Shown: one piece after another, positions 27,733 through 36,059 of the stretch
Layout of the letters: each line of letters opens with the position of its first letter
Numbering within the stretch: the stretch's first letter is position 1
Origin: DASQEH01 sp963765725
Lineage (GTDB): Bacteria; Actinomycetota; Actinomycetes; Propionibacteriales; Nocardioidaceae
Assembly (NCBI GenBank): GCA_963765725.1
Contig: CAVXXI010000003.1
Span: 434,001-498,000 of the forward strand
Length of the DNA stretch: 64,000 bases
Reading direction: 5' to 3'
Notes under the pieces: model-generated
The model's input: the letters and a program-made list of their open reading frames with translations, nothing else
Told to the model about the DNA's origin: nothing
The model's database searches: none
Made by a program: the position numbers and the translations under genes

Positions 27733-28292
27733 GACGCTGCCTCCCCGAGATGGTGGCGAAGCCGTTTCATGGCGTCGCGGATACGGGTCTTCACGGTGCC
27801 GAGCGGAAGCTCGAGGAACTCTGCGACCTCCCGGTAGGTGCGGCCCTCGAAGTACGCCAGCCTCACGGCCGTGCGCTGGGCCTCCGGGAGCTGTTCGAGG
27901 GCCTCCCGGACCCGCTGGCTCTCATCTTGGGCGACCACGATTTCGGACGTGTCGGCAGTCACCCGCTGCGTCTCGGCGTTGAAGTGCCGCTGCTCGCGGG
28001 CGAGGTTGCGCTCCGACGACCTGACCCGGTCGACGGCCTTGCGGTGGGCGATGGTGTTGAGCCACCCGGTAGGCGACCCCAGCTCGGCGTCGAAGCGCGG
28101 CGCAGATGTCCAGGCCTCGACGTAGACCTCCTGCGCGACCTCCTCGGCCTGTGCCCGGTCTCGCAGCACTCTCAAGACGATGCCGTAGACGGTGCGTGAC
28201 GTGGCGTCGTAGAAGTCGGCGAAGGCGGCCTGGTCACCGCTCGCGATCCGCCCCATGAGCTCGACGAGCTCGTGGCCGGCCGACGAACGCAT
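27729..28292 (-). CDS. sigK: ECF RNA polymerase sigma factor SigK
   Basis: A 187-residue extracytoplasmic-function sigma factor of the SigK group. Region 2 holds FADFYDATSRTVYGIVLRVL and AEEVAQEVYVEAWTSAPRFD near residues 30-72; region 4 holds LPEAQRTAVRLAYFEGRTYREVAEFL and LPLGTVKTRIRDAMKRLR near the C-terminus. It directs transcription of envelope and redox-linked genes in mycobacteria. The ATG at 28292 is used; an in-frame upstream extension lacks homology. Next to it lie rskA, a FAS1 lipoprotein and a molybdopterin oxidoreductase, which are likely regulon members. Confidence 0.93.
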   Translation of the reverse strand: MRSSAGHELVELMGRIASGDQAAFADFYDATSRTVYGIVLRVLRDRAQAEEVAQEVYVEAWTSAPRFDAELGSPTGWLNTIAHRKAVDRVRSSERNLAREQRHFNAETQRVTADTSEIVVAQDESQRVREALEQLPEAQRTAVRLAYFEGRTYREVAEFLELPLGTVKTRIRDAMKRLRHHLGEAAS

Positions 28293-28397
28293 GGCGACTA
28301 CTGTGCCACGGGATGCGAAACGACCCAGGCACGCCGGCAGTACGAATACCACCGGTCGTACCGCGATGCTGGTCATCTGCCTGCCGCTTCCTGTTGT

Positions 28398-28429
28398 GGG
28401 GAGGGACTGCCCTGCGGCAGCCCCTCCCC
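28398..28429 (-). terminator. Strong hairpin downstream of the FAS1 gene
   Basis: Left arm 28398-28411 (GGGGAGGGACTGCC), loop CTGC, right arm 28416-28429 (GGCAGCCCCTCCCC), with 13 of 14 positions paired. No T run follows on either strand, as is common for actinobacterial terminators. It lies 24 bases past the FAS1 stop and 106 bases upstream of the sigK start, so it probably separates the two transcripts. Confidence 0.75.
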
Positions 28430-28452
28430 TCCCGAGATCTATGGAGCAGTGG

Positions 28453-29118
28453 TCACATCTTCGGCGGAGAGAGAACCCCGTCGATGAGGTAGACCGTGGC
28501 GTTGGCGGTCTTGACGCCGCCGCAGATCACGTTGGCGCCGTTGACCTTGATGTTGTCGCCGGAGCCGGTCACCTTGAGCGACGAGCCCTCAGCGGTCTTG
28601 TGCGTACCGTCGATGGCGGCAGGCTTGATCTGCCCGGGCAGCACGTGGTACGTGAGGATGTTGCTCAGCAGTGTCGCGTTCTTCGGCATCGCCAGAGCGG
28701 TGACCGTCTTCTTCGGCAGCGCTGCGAAGGCGGAGTCGACCGGCGCGAAGACCGTGAACTGGCCCCCGTTGAGCGTGTCGACCAGGTTCACCTTCGGGTT
28801 CAGCTTGCCGGAGACGGCGGCGACCAGCGTCTTCAGCAGCGGGTTGTTGCTCGCTGCCGTGGCAACCGGGTCCTGCGCCATGCCGGAGACCGACCCGGAG
28901 CCCGACGGTACGGCCTTGGCGTACGTCGCGCAGCCCTTGCCGACGAGGTCGGCCATCGCTGCGTTGGCAGGGGGAGTCATGTTGTCGGACGAGGTGGTCG
29001 AGCCGCCTGCGCCTGACGCGTTGGTGTCACTCGAGCCGTTCGACGAGCAGCCGACGGCGCCCAGCAGAGCAACGGCGCACGCCGACGCTGCGAGGGTTTT
29101 GGCGGGGGTGAGACGCAT
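28453..29118 (-). CDS. FAS1 (fasciclin) domain lipoprotein, MPT70/MPT83-like
   Basis: A 221-residue secreted lipoprotein. The signal ends in the lipobox LLGAVGC near residue 24, followed by a Ser/Gly/Thr linker. A single FAS1 domain covers about residues 75-220: NPLLKTLVAAVSGK, VDTLNGGQFTVFAPVDSAFAALP, LSNILTYHVLPGQI and NATVYLIDGVLSPP. Related mycobacterial MPT70 and MPT83 are SigK-dependent surface proteins, and the position beside sigK-rskA fits that. The ATG at 29118 has GGAAAGAAG upstream. The same frame is open leftward into the oxidoreductase gene, but that is only an effect of the break there. A strong hairpin follows. Confidence 0.9.
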   Translation of the reverse strand: MRLTPAKTLAASACAVALLGAVGCSSNGSSDTNASGAGGSTTSSDNMTPPANAAMADLVGKGCATYAKAVPSGSGSVSGMAQDPVATAASNNPLLKTLVAAVSGKLNPKVNLVDTLNGGQFTVFAPVDSAFAALPKKTVTALAMPKNATLLSNILTYHVLPGQIKPAAIDGTHKTAEGSSLKVTGSGDNIKVNGANVICGGVKTANATVYLIDGVLSPPKM

Positions 29119-29177
29119 GATCAGTACTTCTTTCCGAGATAGGTGGTGCGTGTGATGGACGTTTGCCCCGATTACCG

Positions 29178-30885
29178 TCATGCGACGGTGACGTTGACGC
29201 TGTGCCAACCTGTTGCCCCGTCGGGCCGAGGCGCGACTCGACGGGAAGTCTGGGTGTATCCGGAGTGGTCGGTGGCGCGGACCTCGAGCAGGTGGCTGCC
29301 GGAGTCGGCGTCCCACTCGAAGACCCACTGTCGCCAGGAGTCGATGGTGTCTTCTCGCGGGAGCCGCGCGGGCTGCCAGCTGCCGCCGTCGATGCGGACC
29401 TCGACCTTGTCGATGCCCGTGTTCTGCGCCCACGCCACGCCGGCGACGGCGTTCTTGCCGGGCTTCAGGCTGGCGAAGGAGGCGGGGACGTCGATCCGGC
29501 TGAACGTCTTGATCGGCGCCTGCGCTGAGAAGCCGCGGCTGGTCCAGTACGCGCTGAAGTCGGCGAACCGGGTGACCTCCAGGTCGACGAGCCACTTGGT
29601 CGCCGACACGTACCCGTACAGGCCGGGGACGACCATCCGTGCAGGGAACCCGTGCGCCAAGCGGCAGCGGGTCGCCGTTCATCCCGATGGCGATCATCGC
29701 CTCGCGGTCGTCGGTCAGAGCCTGCAGGGGAGTGCCGATCGTCATCCCGTCGACGCTCGTCGACTTGACGGCGTCGGCGCCCGATTGGACACCGGCCCGC
29801 TCGAGCAGGTCGGAGACCTTCACCCCGAGCCACACGGCGTTGCCGGCGTAGTGGCCGCCGACCTCGTTGGAGACGCACGCCAGCGTGACGCGCCGCTCGA
29901 TGAGAGGCATCGAGACCAGATCGGCGAAGGACAGCTCGATCTCGTGGTCGACGAGGCCGTGGATCTTCATCGACCAGTTCCCGGCGTCGATCTGAGGGAC
30001 GGACAGTGCGGTGTCAACGCGGTAGAAGTCGGAGTTCGGCGTGATGTACGGCGTGATGCCCTTGACGCCGTCGAGGGTCATCGCCCCGGTGAGGGCCGGC
30101 GCTGCGTCCGCCGCCTTCGGCAACGCGATGTCCGACCGAGAGCGGGCACCGGCGTTGCCGAAGACGCGGGTGGATCCGAGACCCACTGCCGCCACCGCGC
30201 CGCTGGCGAGAGCAGCCGCGATGAACGCCCGGCGGTCGAAGCCCGCCGGAGCTGAGTTCTCCACCCGGCTGCTCGCCTTCGGCCGTGCGGTGGGGGTACG
30301 CCGGAACTCCGGCTCTGCCAGGGTGGCCGAAGCGGCGCCTCGGCGGCCGGCGACGCCAGCTCGTGCCGTGCTCCCGGTGCCCACGGCAACGAGATCCGCC
30401 GACTCGTCGGCAACGTGTGGGGCCGCGGAGTCGGCGTCGTTCCAGCGACGGGTGAAGACGAACAGGAAGCCGACGCTAACCGCGAGGGCCACCACCGCAG
30501 GGGCGATCTTCGCGACGCTGCCGACGAGGGTCGTACGGTCGGCGTACGCTGCGGCCAGACCGACCAGGCCGAGCGCGGCGGTCAGCGCGAGGGCAAGCCG
30601 CCGGCTGCGCCAGGCGACGATGCCGGTGAGAGCCGCGAGCACCGCGATGGCGCTGAAGATGCCGGCAAGGAGGAACGGCTTGTCGTTGGTGCCGAGATGG
30701 TTGACCGCCCAGTCCTTGACGGCGCCGGGAGTCGCGTCGATGACGCGAGACCCGACGGCCGTGCTCGGAGTGGGCGCGCCACCGACGATGACCGAGACGA
30801 TCATCGACGCTCCGACCCCGGCGGCAGCGGACAGGAGTCCGGCTGCTGCACCGAGCGGGATGCGGATGCGGTTGGTGGGCTTCAC
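29178..30885 (-). pseudogene. Membrane molybdopterin-dependent oxidoreductase (sulfite oxidase family), frame broken by one extra base
   Basis: From a GTG at 30885 the protein has several N-terminal membrane segments (about residues 10-160), a linker, a Tat-like stretch FDRRAFIAAALASGAVAAVG, and a molybdopterin oxidoreductase domain: ITPYITPNSDFYRVDTALSVP, VTLACVSNEVGGHYAGNAVW with the Mo-liganding Cys, and GMNGDPLPL. There the frame breaks; the expected AHGFPARMVVPGLYGYVSAT lies one frame off and runs to the stop at 29178 through a C-terminal Mo-co dimerisation domain. Removing one C at 29657-29658 gives a continuous protein of about 568 residues. It likely works outside the membrane on sulfite- or sulfoxide-like substrates. 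Confidence 0.83.
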
Positions 30886-31010
30886 ACTCCTGATTCGCCA
30901 CCGGCCGCACTTCGGATTGCCGGTGGAGGGGCAATAGTCCGAATTCACGAAGCGCACCCGCCGGCAGGCGCGCTCGGCGAGGCCGGGTACTCGGTAATGT
31001 GTCGGCATCC

Positions 31011-31508
31011 ATGACCGAGTCAGCCGCACATCAGGGCCACTCCCCGACTCCCCGGCCCGGTGGTCCCGGCGTCGTCACCTGGGCGACGGCCGCGACGGCG
31101 ACGCTGCACTGTCTGACCGGGTGCGCGATCGGCGAGGTCCTCGGCATGGTCATCGGTACCGCCGCCGGACTGCACAACGCGGCGACGGTCGTGCTGTCGA
31201 TCGCCCTGGCCTTTGTCTTCGGCTACGGCCTCACGATGCGCTCGGTGTCGGGGGCCGGGCTGTCGCTGCGCCAGGCGCTGGGCGTCGCGCTCGCGGCGGA
31301 CACCGTGTCGATCGCCGTGATGGAGCTCATGGACAACGCGTTCATCGTCGTCGTCCCCGGAGCCCTGAACGCCGGACTCGGCTCGGTGCTCTTCTGGGCC
31401 TCCCTCGCCGGGTCACTCGTCGTCGCCTTCGTCGTCACCACTCCGGTCAACCGGTGGATGATCGGCCGCGGTAAGGGTCACGCGGTCGTCCACGCCTACC
31501 ACCACTGA
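31011..31508 (+). CDS. DUF4396 domain membrane protein
   Basis: A 165-residue protein with a short polar N-terminus and four hydrophobic segments. The first contains the family's ATLHCLTGCAIGEVLGMVIGT motif with His and Cys near residues 30-37, followed by VVLSIALAFVFGYGLTM, ALGVALAADTVSIAVMELMDN and the last segment before TTPVNRWMIGRGKGHAVVH. DUF4396 proteins often lie near copper, mercury or other metal functions, and the His/Cys pair in the membrane suggests metal contact; function is not known. The ATG at 31011 is used, with an in-frame GTG at 30999. It is divergent from the oxidoreductase. Confidence 0.88.
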   Translation: MTESAAHQGHSPTPRPGGPGVVTWATAATATLHCLTGCAIGEVLGMVIGTAAGLHNAATVVLSIALAFVFGYGLTMRSVSGAGLSLRQALGVALAADTVSIAVMELMDNAFIVVVPGALNAGLGSVLFWASLAGSLVVAFVVTTPVNRWMIGRGKGHAVVHAYHH

Positions 31509-31663
31509 CCGCGGTGTCAGCGCGGGAGCTGCCCTCACCCGAATGATGCGAGTCTGAGGTGGCCCCGGCTGCCCGTGGGTCGGATCGTGCTGCTGGGGCA
31601 GGCTGACTTTCGGGCAGCGACGTCAGCGGCTCTCGGTCACAGGGGAAAGCCGGTGGGCGAGGC

Positions 31664-32233
31664 TCAGAGGTACATGCCGTTGGTCGAGCTGTTGCTCTCC
31701 CCGGGCGCTCCCGGCACTCCGAGACGGCTGTCCGGCGACGGTCCCGCGGGCAGGCTCCGGCGCATCTGCTCGAGCTGGGCGCGCGCCGCCATCTGCTGGG
31801 CGTAGATCGCCGTCTGGATGCCGTGGAAGAGGCCTTCCAGCCAGCCCACGAGCTGCGCCTGCGCGATACGCAGCTCGGCGTCGCTCGGGGTCTCCGCCCC
31901 GAACGGCAGGCTGAGCCGCTCGAGCTCCTCGACGAGCTCCGGAGCGAGGCCGTGCTCGAGCTCCTTGATCGACGCCTGGTGGATCTCGCGTAGGCGGATC
32001 CGGCTCGCCTCGTCGAGGGGCGCGGACTTCACCTCTTCGAGCAGCTGGCGGATCATGCCGCCGATCCGCATCACCTTGGCGGGCTGCTCGACCAGGTCGG
32101 CAACGGACCGGCCGTCGTTGTCCTCAGGGTCGTCGCCGTCCCCGCCGGCGCTCGCGAACGCCATCTGGTTGGGTCCGACGACGACGACACGCGGGTCGTC
32201 GTCCTGCTGGCCCTCTGCGTTCGAGCTGGTCAT
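31664..32233 (-). CDS. bpa: Bacterial proteasome activator Bpa/PafE (DUF2587)
   Basis: A 189-residue protein that forms a ring on the 20S proteasome and opens its gate without ATP, promoting breakdown of unfolded proteins. The helical core is clear: VADLVEQPAKVMRIGGMIRQLLEEVKSAPLDEASRIRLREIHQASIKELE, then LVGWLEGLFHGIQTAIYAQQMAAR. The C-terminus is GMYL, a hydrophobic-Tyr-X (HbYX) tail of the kind that docks into the proteasome alpha ring. The presence of this gene implies that the organism has a proteasome, though no prcBA is in the window. Confidence 0.93.
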   Translation of the reverse strand: MTSSNAEGQQDDDPRVVVVGPNQMAFASAGGDGDDPEDNDGRSVADLVEQPAKVMRIGGMIRQLLEEVKSAPLDEASRIRLREIHQASIKELEHGLAPELVEELERLSLPFGAETPSDAELRIAQAQLVGWLEGLFHGIQTAIYAQQMAARAQLEQMRRSLPAGPSPDSRLGVPGAPGESNSSTNGMYL

Positions 32234-32242
32234 CCTTGCAGC

Positions 32243-32306
32243 CTACGCGACGAGTGCGGCCCCGGCTGGCGGTCCTACGCGACGAGCGCGGCCCCGGCTG
32301 GCGGTC
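32243..32306 (+). repeat. Two tandem 32-bp direct repeats
   Basis: The two copies, 32243-32274 and 32275-32306, begin CCTACGCGACGAG and differ at one base (T against C at position 14). They lie directly upstream of the bpa start and downstream of the quinone oxidoreductase stop. The period is 32 bp, so they are not part of the 22-bp family. Confidence 0.8.
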
Positions 32307-32350
32307 CGGCATTGCGCAAAAGGACGCCGGCGATGCGCACCGGCGGACCG

Positions 32351-33325
32351 CTACGTGGTGAGCAGCACCTTGCCCGTGTGGCTGCTCGCGCCGACCAGCT
32401 CGTGCGCCTGCCGCACGTCGTCCAGCGCAACGCTGGCGTGCACGATCGGTACCACCGTCTTGTCGACGACGAGAGGCCACGCGTTCGCCTCGACGCTGGC
32501 AACGATCGCCGCCTTCTCGTCGAGTGGCCGGGCCCGCAGCGAGGTCGCGATGACCGCGCCCCGCTTGCGCAGGAGCTTGCCGACGTCGAGCTCGCCCTTC
32601 GCGCCGCCCTGCAGCCCGATGACGACGAGACGGCCCTCGGTGGCCAGCGCGTCGAGGTTGCGCCCCAGGTACGACGCGCCCATGTTGTCGAGGATGACGT
32701 CGGCACCGGACTCGTCGAGGCGGTGCACCTCGTCGACGAAGTCCTGCTCCTTGTAGTTGATCGCCAGGTCGGCGCCCAGGGACAGGCAGGTCTTCGCCTT
32801 CTCGGGCGAGCCGACCGTCGTCGCGACCCGCGCCCCCAGCGCCGACGCCAGCTGGATCGCCATTGTGCCGATGCCTCCTCCGCCGCCGTGGACGAGGAGG
32901 AGCTCGTCGGGCTGGAGGGCCGCGATCATGAAGACGTTCGACCACACGGTCGTGATGACCTCAGGGAGTGCCGCGGCCTGTACCAGGTCGAGATCGTCGG
33001 GCACGGGCAGCACCTGACCGGCCGGGACGGCGACCTTGTCGGCGTAGCCGCCCGCCACCAGGAGGGCGCAGACCCGGTCGCCGGCCTTCCATCGCTGTAC
33101 GTCGTCGCCGACGGCCGACACCACGCCGGAGCACTCGAGGCCGAGGATGTCCGAGGCGCCCGGCGGGGGAGGGTAGTTCCCCTCCCGCTGCATGAGATCG
33201 GCCCGGTTGACCGCCGACGCGACCACGTCGATGACGACCTCTCCGGGCTTCGGCTGCGGATCGGGAAGGTCGCGAACTTCGAGGACCTCCGGGCCGCCGG
33301 GCTCCCGGCACATGACAGCGCGCAT
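32351..33325 (-). CDS. NAD(P)H-quinone oxidoreductase, zinc-independent MDR family (PIG3-like)
   Basis: A 324-residue medium-chain dehydrogenase/reductase. It opens MRAVMCREPGGPEVLEVRDLPDP and has NRADLMQREGNYPPPPGASDILGLECSGVV, typical of the TP53I3/PIG3 quinone oxidoreductase group. The Rossmann fold LLVHGGGGGIGTMAIQLASALGARV near residues 145-170 binds NADPH. The structural zinc cysteines of alcohol dehydrogenases are absent. It reduces quinones or enals by NADPH. It is preceded upstream by the DUF6457-mobA pair on the same strand, 76 bases away. Confidence 0.92.
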   Translation of the reverse strand: MRAVMCREPGGPEVLEVRDLPDPQPKPGEVVIDVVASAVNRADLMQREGNYPPPPGASDILGLECSGVVSAVGDDVQRWKAGDRVCALLVAGGYADKVAVPAGQVLPVPDDLDLVQAAALPEVITTVWSNVFMIAALQPDELLLVHGGGGGIGTMAIQLASALGARVATTVGSPEKAKTCLSLGADLAINYKEQDFVDEVHRLDESGADVILDNMGASYLGRNLDALATEGRLVVIGLQGGAKGELDVGKLLRKRGAVIATSLRARPLDEKAAIVASVEANAWPLVVDKTVVPIVHASVALDDVRQAHELVGASSHTGKVLLTT

Positions 33326-33400
33326 GGCGCCACGGTAGCCGAGCCCCCTCCACCGGTACGTGGGGCTCCCGCTGCCCCTCCGCCGTCGTTGCCGGGGCTG

Positions 33401-33631
33401 CTACTGGTCCGTAAGCAGCTCGGTGGCGATGTCGATGCAGTCCGCGATGTCGACGGCGGAGCCGCCTCGTAGACCAGCGGCGTACCCCACCAGGAACGTG
33501 GTGAGCGGCGCCGCGGGCCGCTCGATCCCGTGGGCGGCGTCCCTGGCCAGCTCCAGGACGGCGTCGATCTCAACATCGAGATCGAGGCCCAAGGCATCGC
33601 AGAGCTGCTCGTTCCACGCGGTCAGGCTCAT
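33401..33631 (-). CDS. DUF6457 domain protein
   Basis: A 76-residue helical protein: MSLTAWNEQLCDALGLDLDV, ARDAAHGIERPAAPLTTFLVGYAAGL and ADCIDIATELLTDQ. DUF6457 proteins are commonly coded next to molybdenum-cofactor guanylyltransferase genes, sometimes fused to them, and are thought to assist molybdenum cofactor work. Here the ATG overlaps the mobA stop (ATGA), supporting that link. Confidence 0.88.
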   Translation of the reverse strand: MSLTAWNEQLCDALGLDLDVEIDAVLELARDAAHGIERPAAPLTTFLVGYAAGLRGGSAVDIADCIDIATELLTDQ

Positions 33632-34225
33632 CGGTCCTCCAGCAGGGCTCCGGAACGTTCGACGTCGTCCCAGGTGTCGATGTCGAGTGTCTCCTCAGGT
33701 TTCGCCGCCACCTCGGCAATGGTCAAGCGACGTACCAGACTACGCATCGACTGCCCATGCGGCGGCCCGGCATCGCCGAGGGCTCGGGTCAGGGCCGGCA
33801 CCCGGTACGCCGCGGCAAGGTACTGTCGCCGGCCGTCACCGTCGACGAGCAGCGCGCCGTCGACCCCGCTCACGTCGGGGTCGGCATCGAGTGGGTCGCA
33901 TGCCGCCAGCAGCCGTTCGACGACGGCGGCCGTGACGAACGGCATGTCGCACGCCAGCACCACCACGAGCGCCGACCGCAGGGTCGGGACCGCGGCGGCC
34001 AGCGCGGACACCGGTCCGCCGCCGGGAGGCCGGTCGCCGACGACGAGCACGCCACTGGGGACGGCGCGTTCGGGACCCACGACGACGATGCGGCTCGGCG
34101 CCAGCGACAGCCTCCAGGGCACGGTCGAGCAGCGGGACCTGCCCGATCCTGAGGGCGGCCTTGTCCAGCCCACCCAGACGCCGCCCGCCGCCGCCCGCGA
34201 GCACGACGGCGTCGAAGCGTTGCAT
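33628..34225 (-). pseudogene. mobA: Molybdenum cofactor guanylyltransferase MobA, frame broken by one extra base
   Basis: MobA adds GMP to molybdopterin to form the bis-MGD or guanylylated cofactor. From the ATG at 34225 it begins FDAVVLAGGGGRRLGGLDKA, the nucleotide-binding loop of the family, and continues VPLLDRALEAV. At 34101-34102 (CC on the plus strand) an extra base shifts the frame; the rest, PSRIVVVGPERAVP, GGGPVSALAAAV, VVVLACDMPFV and NPEETLDIDTWDDV-like AAKPEETLDIDTWDDV, is in another frame to the stop at 33628. Repair gives about 198 residues, the usual length. It likely serves molybdoenzymes elsewhere and shares an ATGA overlap with the DUF6457 gene. Confidence 0.85.
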
Positions 34226-34256
34226 GCTCCGATCCTCGCACTGGCAGACTGGGCCC

Positions 34257-35086
34257 GTGCGTACGTCCGTGATCCAGTTCGCCGCGGGTACCGACGCGGG
34301 CGAGAACCTCGAGGTGATCTCGCGCCTGGTCGGGGAGGCGGCGGCGCAGGGCGCGGGCTTCGTCGTGCTGCCCGAAGCCGCGATGCACGACTTCGGGCCG
34401 CCGGACCTCGACCTCGGTGCGGCGGCGCAGGCTCTCGACGGCCCCTTCGTGTCGGCGCTCGGCAGGCTGGCCGGCGCCCACCGGCTGTGGATCGTCGCCG
34501 GGATGTTCGAGCGGTCGGGCGACGCCGCGCGGCCGTACAACACGCTGGTGGCGCTGAGCCCCACCGGTGACCTGCAGGCGACGTACCGCAAGACGTACCT
34601 CTACGACTCCTTCGGCTACCGCGAGTCCGACCGGATGCTGGCCGGCGAGGGCGAGGCCCGTCGTGGTGTCCTGCGAGGGCCTCGGCGGTCGGCCTGATGA
34701 CGTGCTACGACCTGCGCTTCCCCGAGTTCGCGCGGGCACTGGTCGACGCCGGGGCTGACGTACTCGCCGTTCCGGCGGCATGGGTGGCGGGGCCGCTGAA
34801 GGAGGACCACTGGGTGACGCTGCTGCGTGCTCGGGCGATCGAGAACACCGTCTACGTCACGGCGGCCGCCCAGACCGGCAAGGCGTACAGCGGGCGCAGC
34901 ATGATCGTGGACCCGCTGGGCGTCGCCGTGGCCGCCCTTGGCGACGGCGAGGGGCTGGCGACCGCCGAGGTCGACCTGCAGACGATCGCCGCGGTTCGAG
35001 ACCGCAACCCGTCGCTGGCGAACCGCCGGCGCGACCTGCTCGGCGCCCAGCCCGACGGGTCCAGGCTGGCGACGGCCCGTGTCTGA
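34257..35086 (+). pseudogene. Nitrilase/cyanide hydratase-family carbon-nitrogen hydrolase, frame broken twice
   Basis: A member of the omega-amidase/N-carbamoyl hydrolase superfamily. The catalytic Glu is in VVLPEAAMHDFGPPDLDL near residues 40-57, the Lys in ATYRKTYLYDSFGYRESDRM near 106-125, and the Cys in GLMTCYDLRFPEFARALVDAGADVL near 146-170. Between them two extra G residues, one at 34655-34656 and one at 34684-34685, shift the frame; the joining segment PVVVSCEGL lies in the third frame. With both removed the product is about 275 residues, the normal length. It may hydrolyse small amides or deaminated glutathione. The GTG start at 34257 is divergent from mobA. Confidence 0.83.
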
Positions 35087-35166
35087 GCCCGTGCGGCCTG
35101 CTGCCGGTTTCGGTGCGGTGGCGCCGAGTGCAAGAATCGGCGGCGGCGACTCCCCAGGAGTCACCG

Positions 35167-35255
35167 GGAGGGGTGCCGGAGCGGCCTATCGGAACCGCCT
35201 TGAAAGCGGTCGCTGGCAGTGATGTCAGCCGCGGGTTCAAATCCCGCCTCCTCCG
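35167..35255 (+). tRNA. tRNA-Ser (anticodon TGA)
   Basis: Acceptor 5' GGAGGGG pairs with 3' CTCCTCC (one G-T pair). The anticodon stem ACCGC/GCGGT encloses the loop CTTGAAA with anticodon TGA at the centre; a long variable arm follows, as expected for tRNA-Ser, then the T arm GCGGG-TTCAAAT-CCCGC. CCA is not encoded. Reads UCA and related Ser codons. Confidence 0.95.
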
Positions 35256-35330
35256 CCGAGCACCGAGCCTCCGGTGAGCGCCGACCCTCCGGCGAGCCGA
35301 CCTGCCAACTTCGCGAAGGGAGCCGTCGCT

Positions 35331-35792
35331 GTGCCTGACGGCCGCGGCCCCACCACGTACCGCCTCGATCCTGCCGTCGTGCTGCGCGTCGCCGGCTCGC
35401 TCCTGGTCGTGCTGGGGCTGGCGTGCGTGGTAGTGGCGCTCACCGTCGGCAGCTCACCGCTGCTGCTCGTGCTGGCGGCGCTGACCGTCCTGCTCGTAGT
35501 GGTCGGCGCGGTCGCGACGCTCCGGCCGCCGCGCATCCTCACCCTGTCGGACCGTGGTTTCCGGGTGTCGCTGGTCCGCGGTGCCGGTACGACCTCGGCC
35601 TCGTGGGACGACGTGGAGTCCGTCGACTCCGGTGTCGTCAGGGGGACTCCGGCGATCGTGCTGGCGCTGACCGGCGGACGGTCGACCGTCGTACCGCTCT
35701 CGCTGCTCGGCCGCCGCAACGTGGAGGCCCAGCGTGACATCCACAACCGGCTCAACGACGCGTACGGGTACCGGCACCTCGACTCGGCCTAG
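35331..35792 (+). CDS. Membrane protein with two TM segments and a PH-like domain
   Basis: A 153-residue protein from a GTG preceded by AAGGGAG at 8 bases. Two adjacent membrane segments lie near residues 15-60 (VLRVAGSLLVVLGLACVVVAL and LLLVLAALTVLLVVVGAVA), followed by a beta-rich cytoplasmic domain (ILTLSDRGFRVSLVRGAGTTSASWDDVESVDSG) like the PH-type domains of small actinobacterial membrane proteins, and a C-terminal helix. The frame opens further upstream at 35274, overlapping the tRNA flank, and is less likely. Function unknown. It lies between two tRNA-Ser genes. Confidence 0.75.
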   Translation: MPDGRGPTTYRLDPAVVLRVAGSLLVVLGLACVVVALTVGSSPLLLVLAALTVLLVVVGAVATLRPPRILTLSDRGFRVSLVRGAGTTSASWDDVESVDSGVVRGTPAIVLALTGGRSTVVPLSLLGRRNVEAQRDIHNRLNDAYGYRHLDSA

Positions 35793-35871
35793 CGCCGACC
35801 CCCTCGGCCGGACGGCGATTGGAGTCCGGCGCCGCGCGGCGGGTACTCTGTGGCGTTCGCGCTTGCCGCGT

Positions 35872-35959
35872 GGAGGTGTCGCATAGTGGCCTAGTGCGCC
35901 CGCCTGCTAAGCGGGTTGAGGGTGATCCCCTCTCGCGGGTTCAAATCCCGCCACCTCCG
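35872..35959 (+). tRNA. tRNA-Ser (anticodon GCT)
   Basis: Acceptor GGAGGTG/CACCTCC is fully paired. The anticodon stem CCCGC/GCGGG holds the loop CTGCTAA with anticodon GCT. A long variable arm (TTGAGGGTGATCCCCTCTC) and T arm GCGGG-TTCAAAT-CCCGC complete it. CCA is not encoded. Reads AGC and AGU codons. Confidence 0.95.
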
Positions 35960-36059
35960 CACCGAACAGCAGTTCGCCGGGGCCGGGCCTTCTGGGCCCG
36001 ACCCCGGCTGCTCGCTCGCGGATACCGGTCAGGAAGCGCGGGACATTCCGCGCCTGCAG

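Noticed and set aside
28453..31029. A single 858-codon fusion of Mo oxidoreductase to a FAS1 domain
   Set aside because: The joining part is the wrong frame of the oxidoreductase after an extra base; the FAS1 gene has its own start, ribosome site and signal peptide at 29118.
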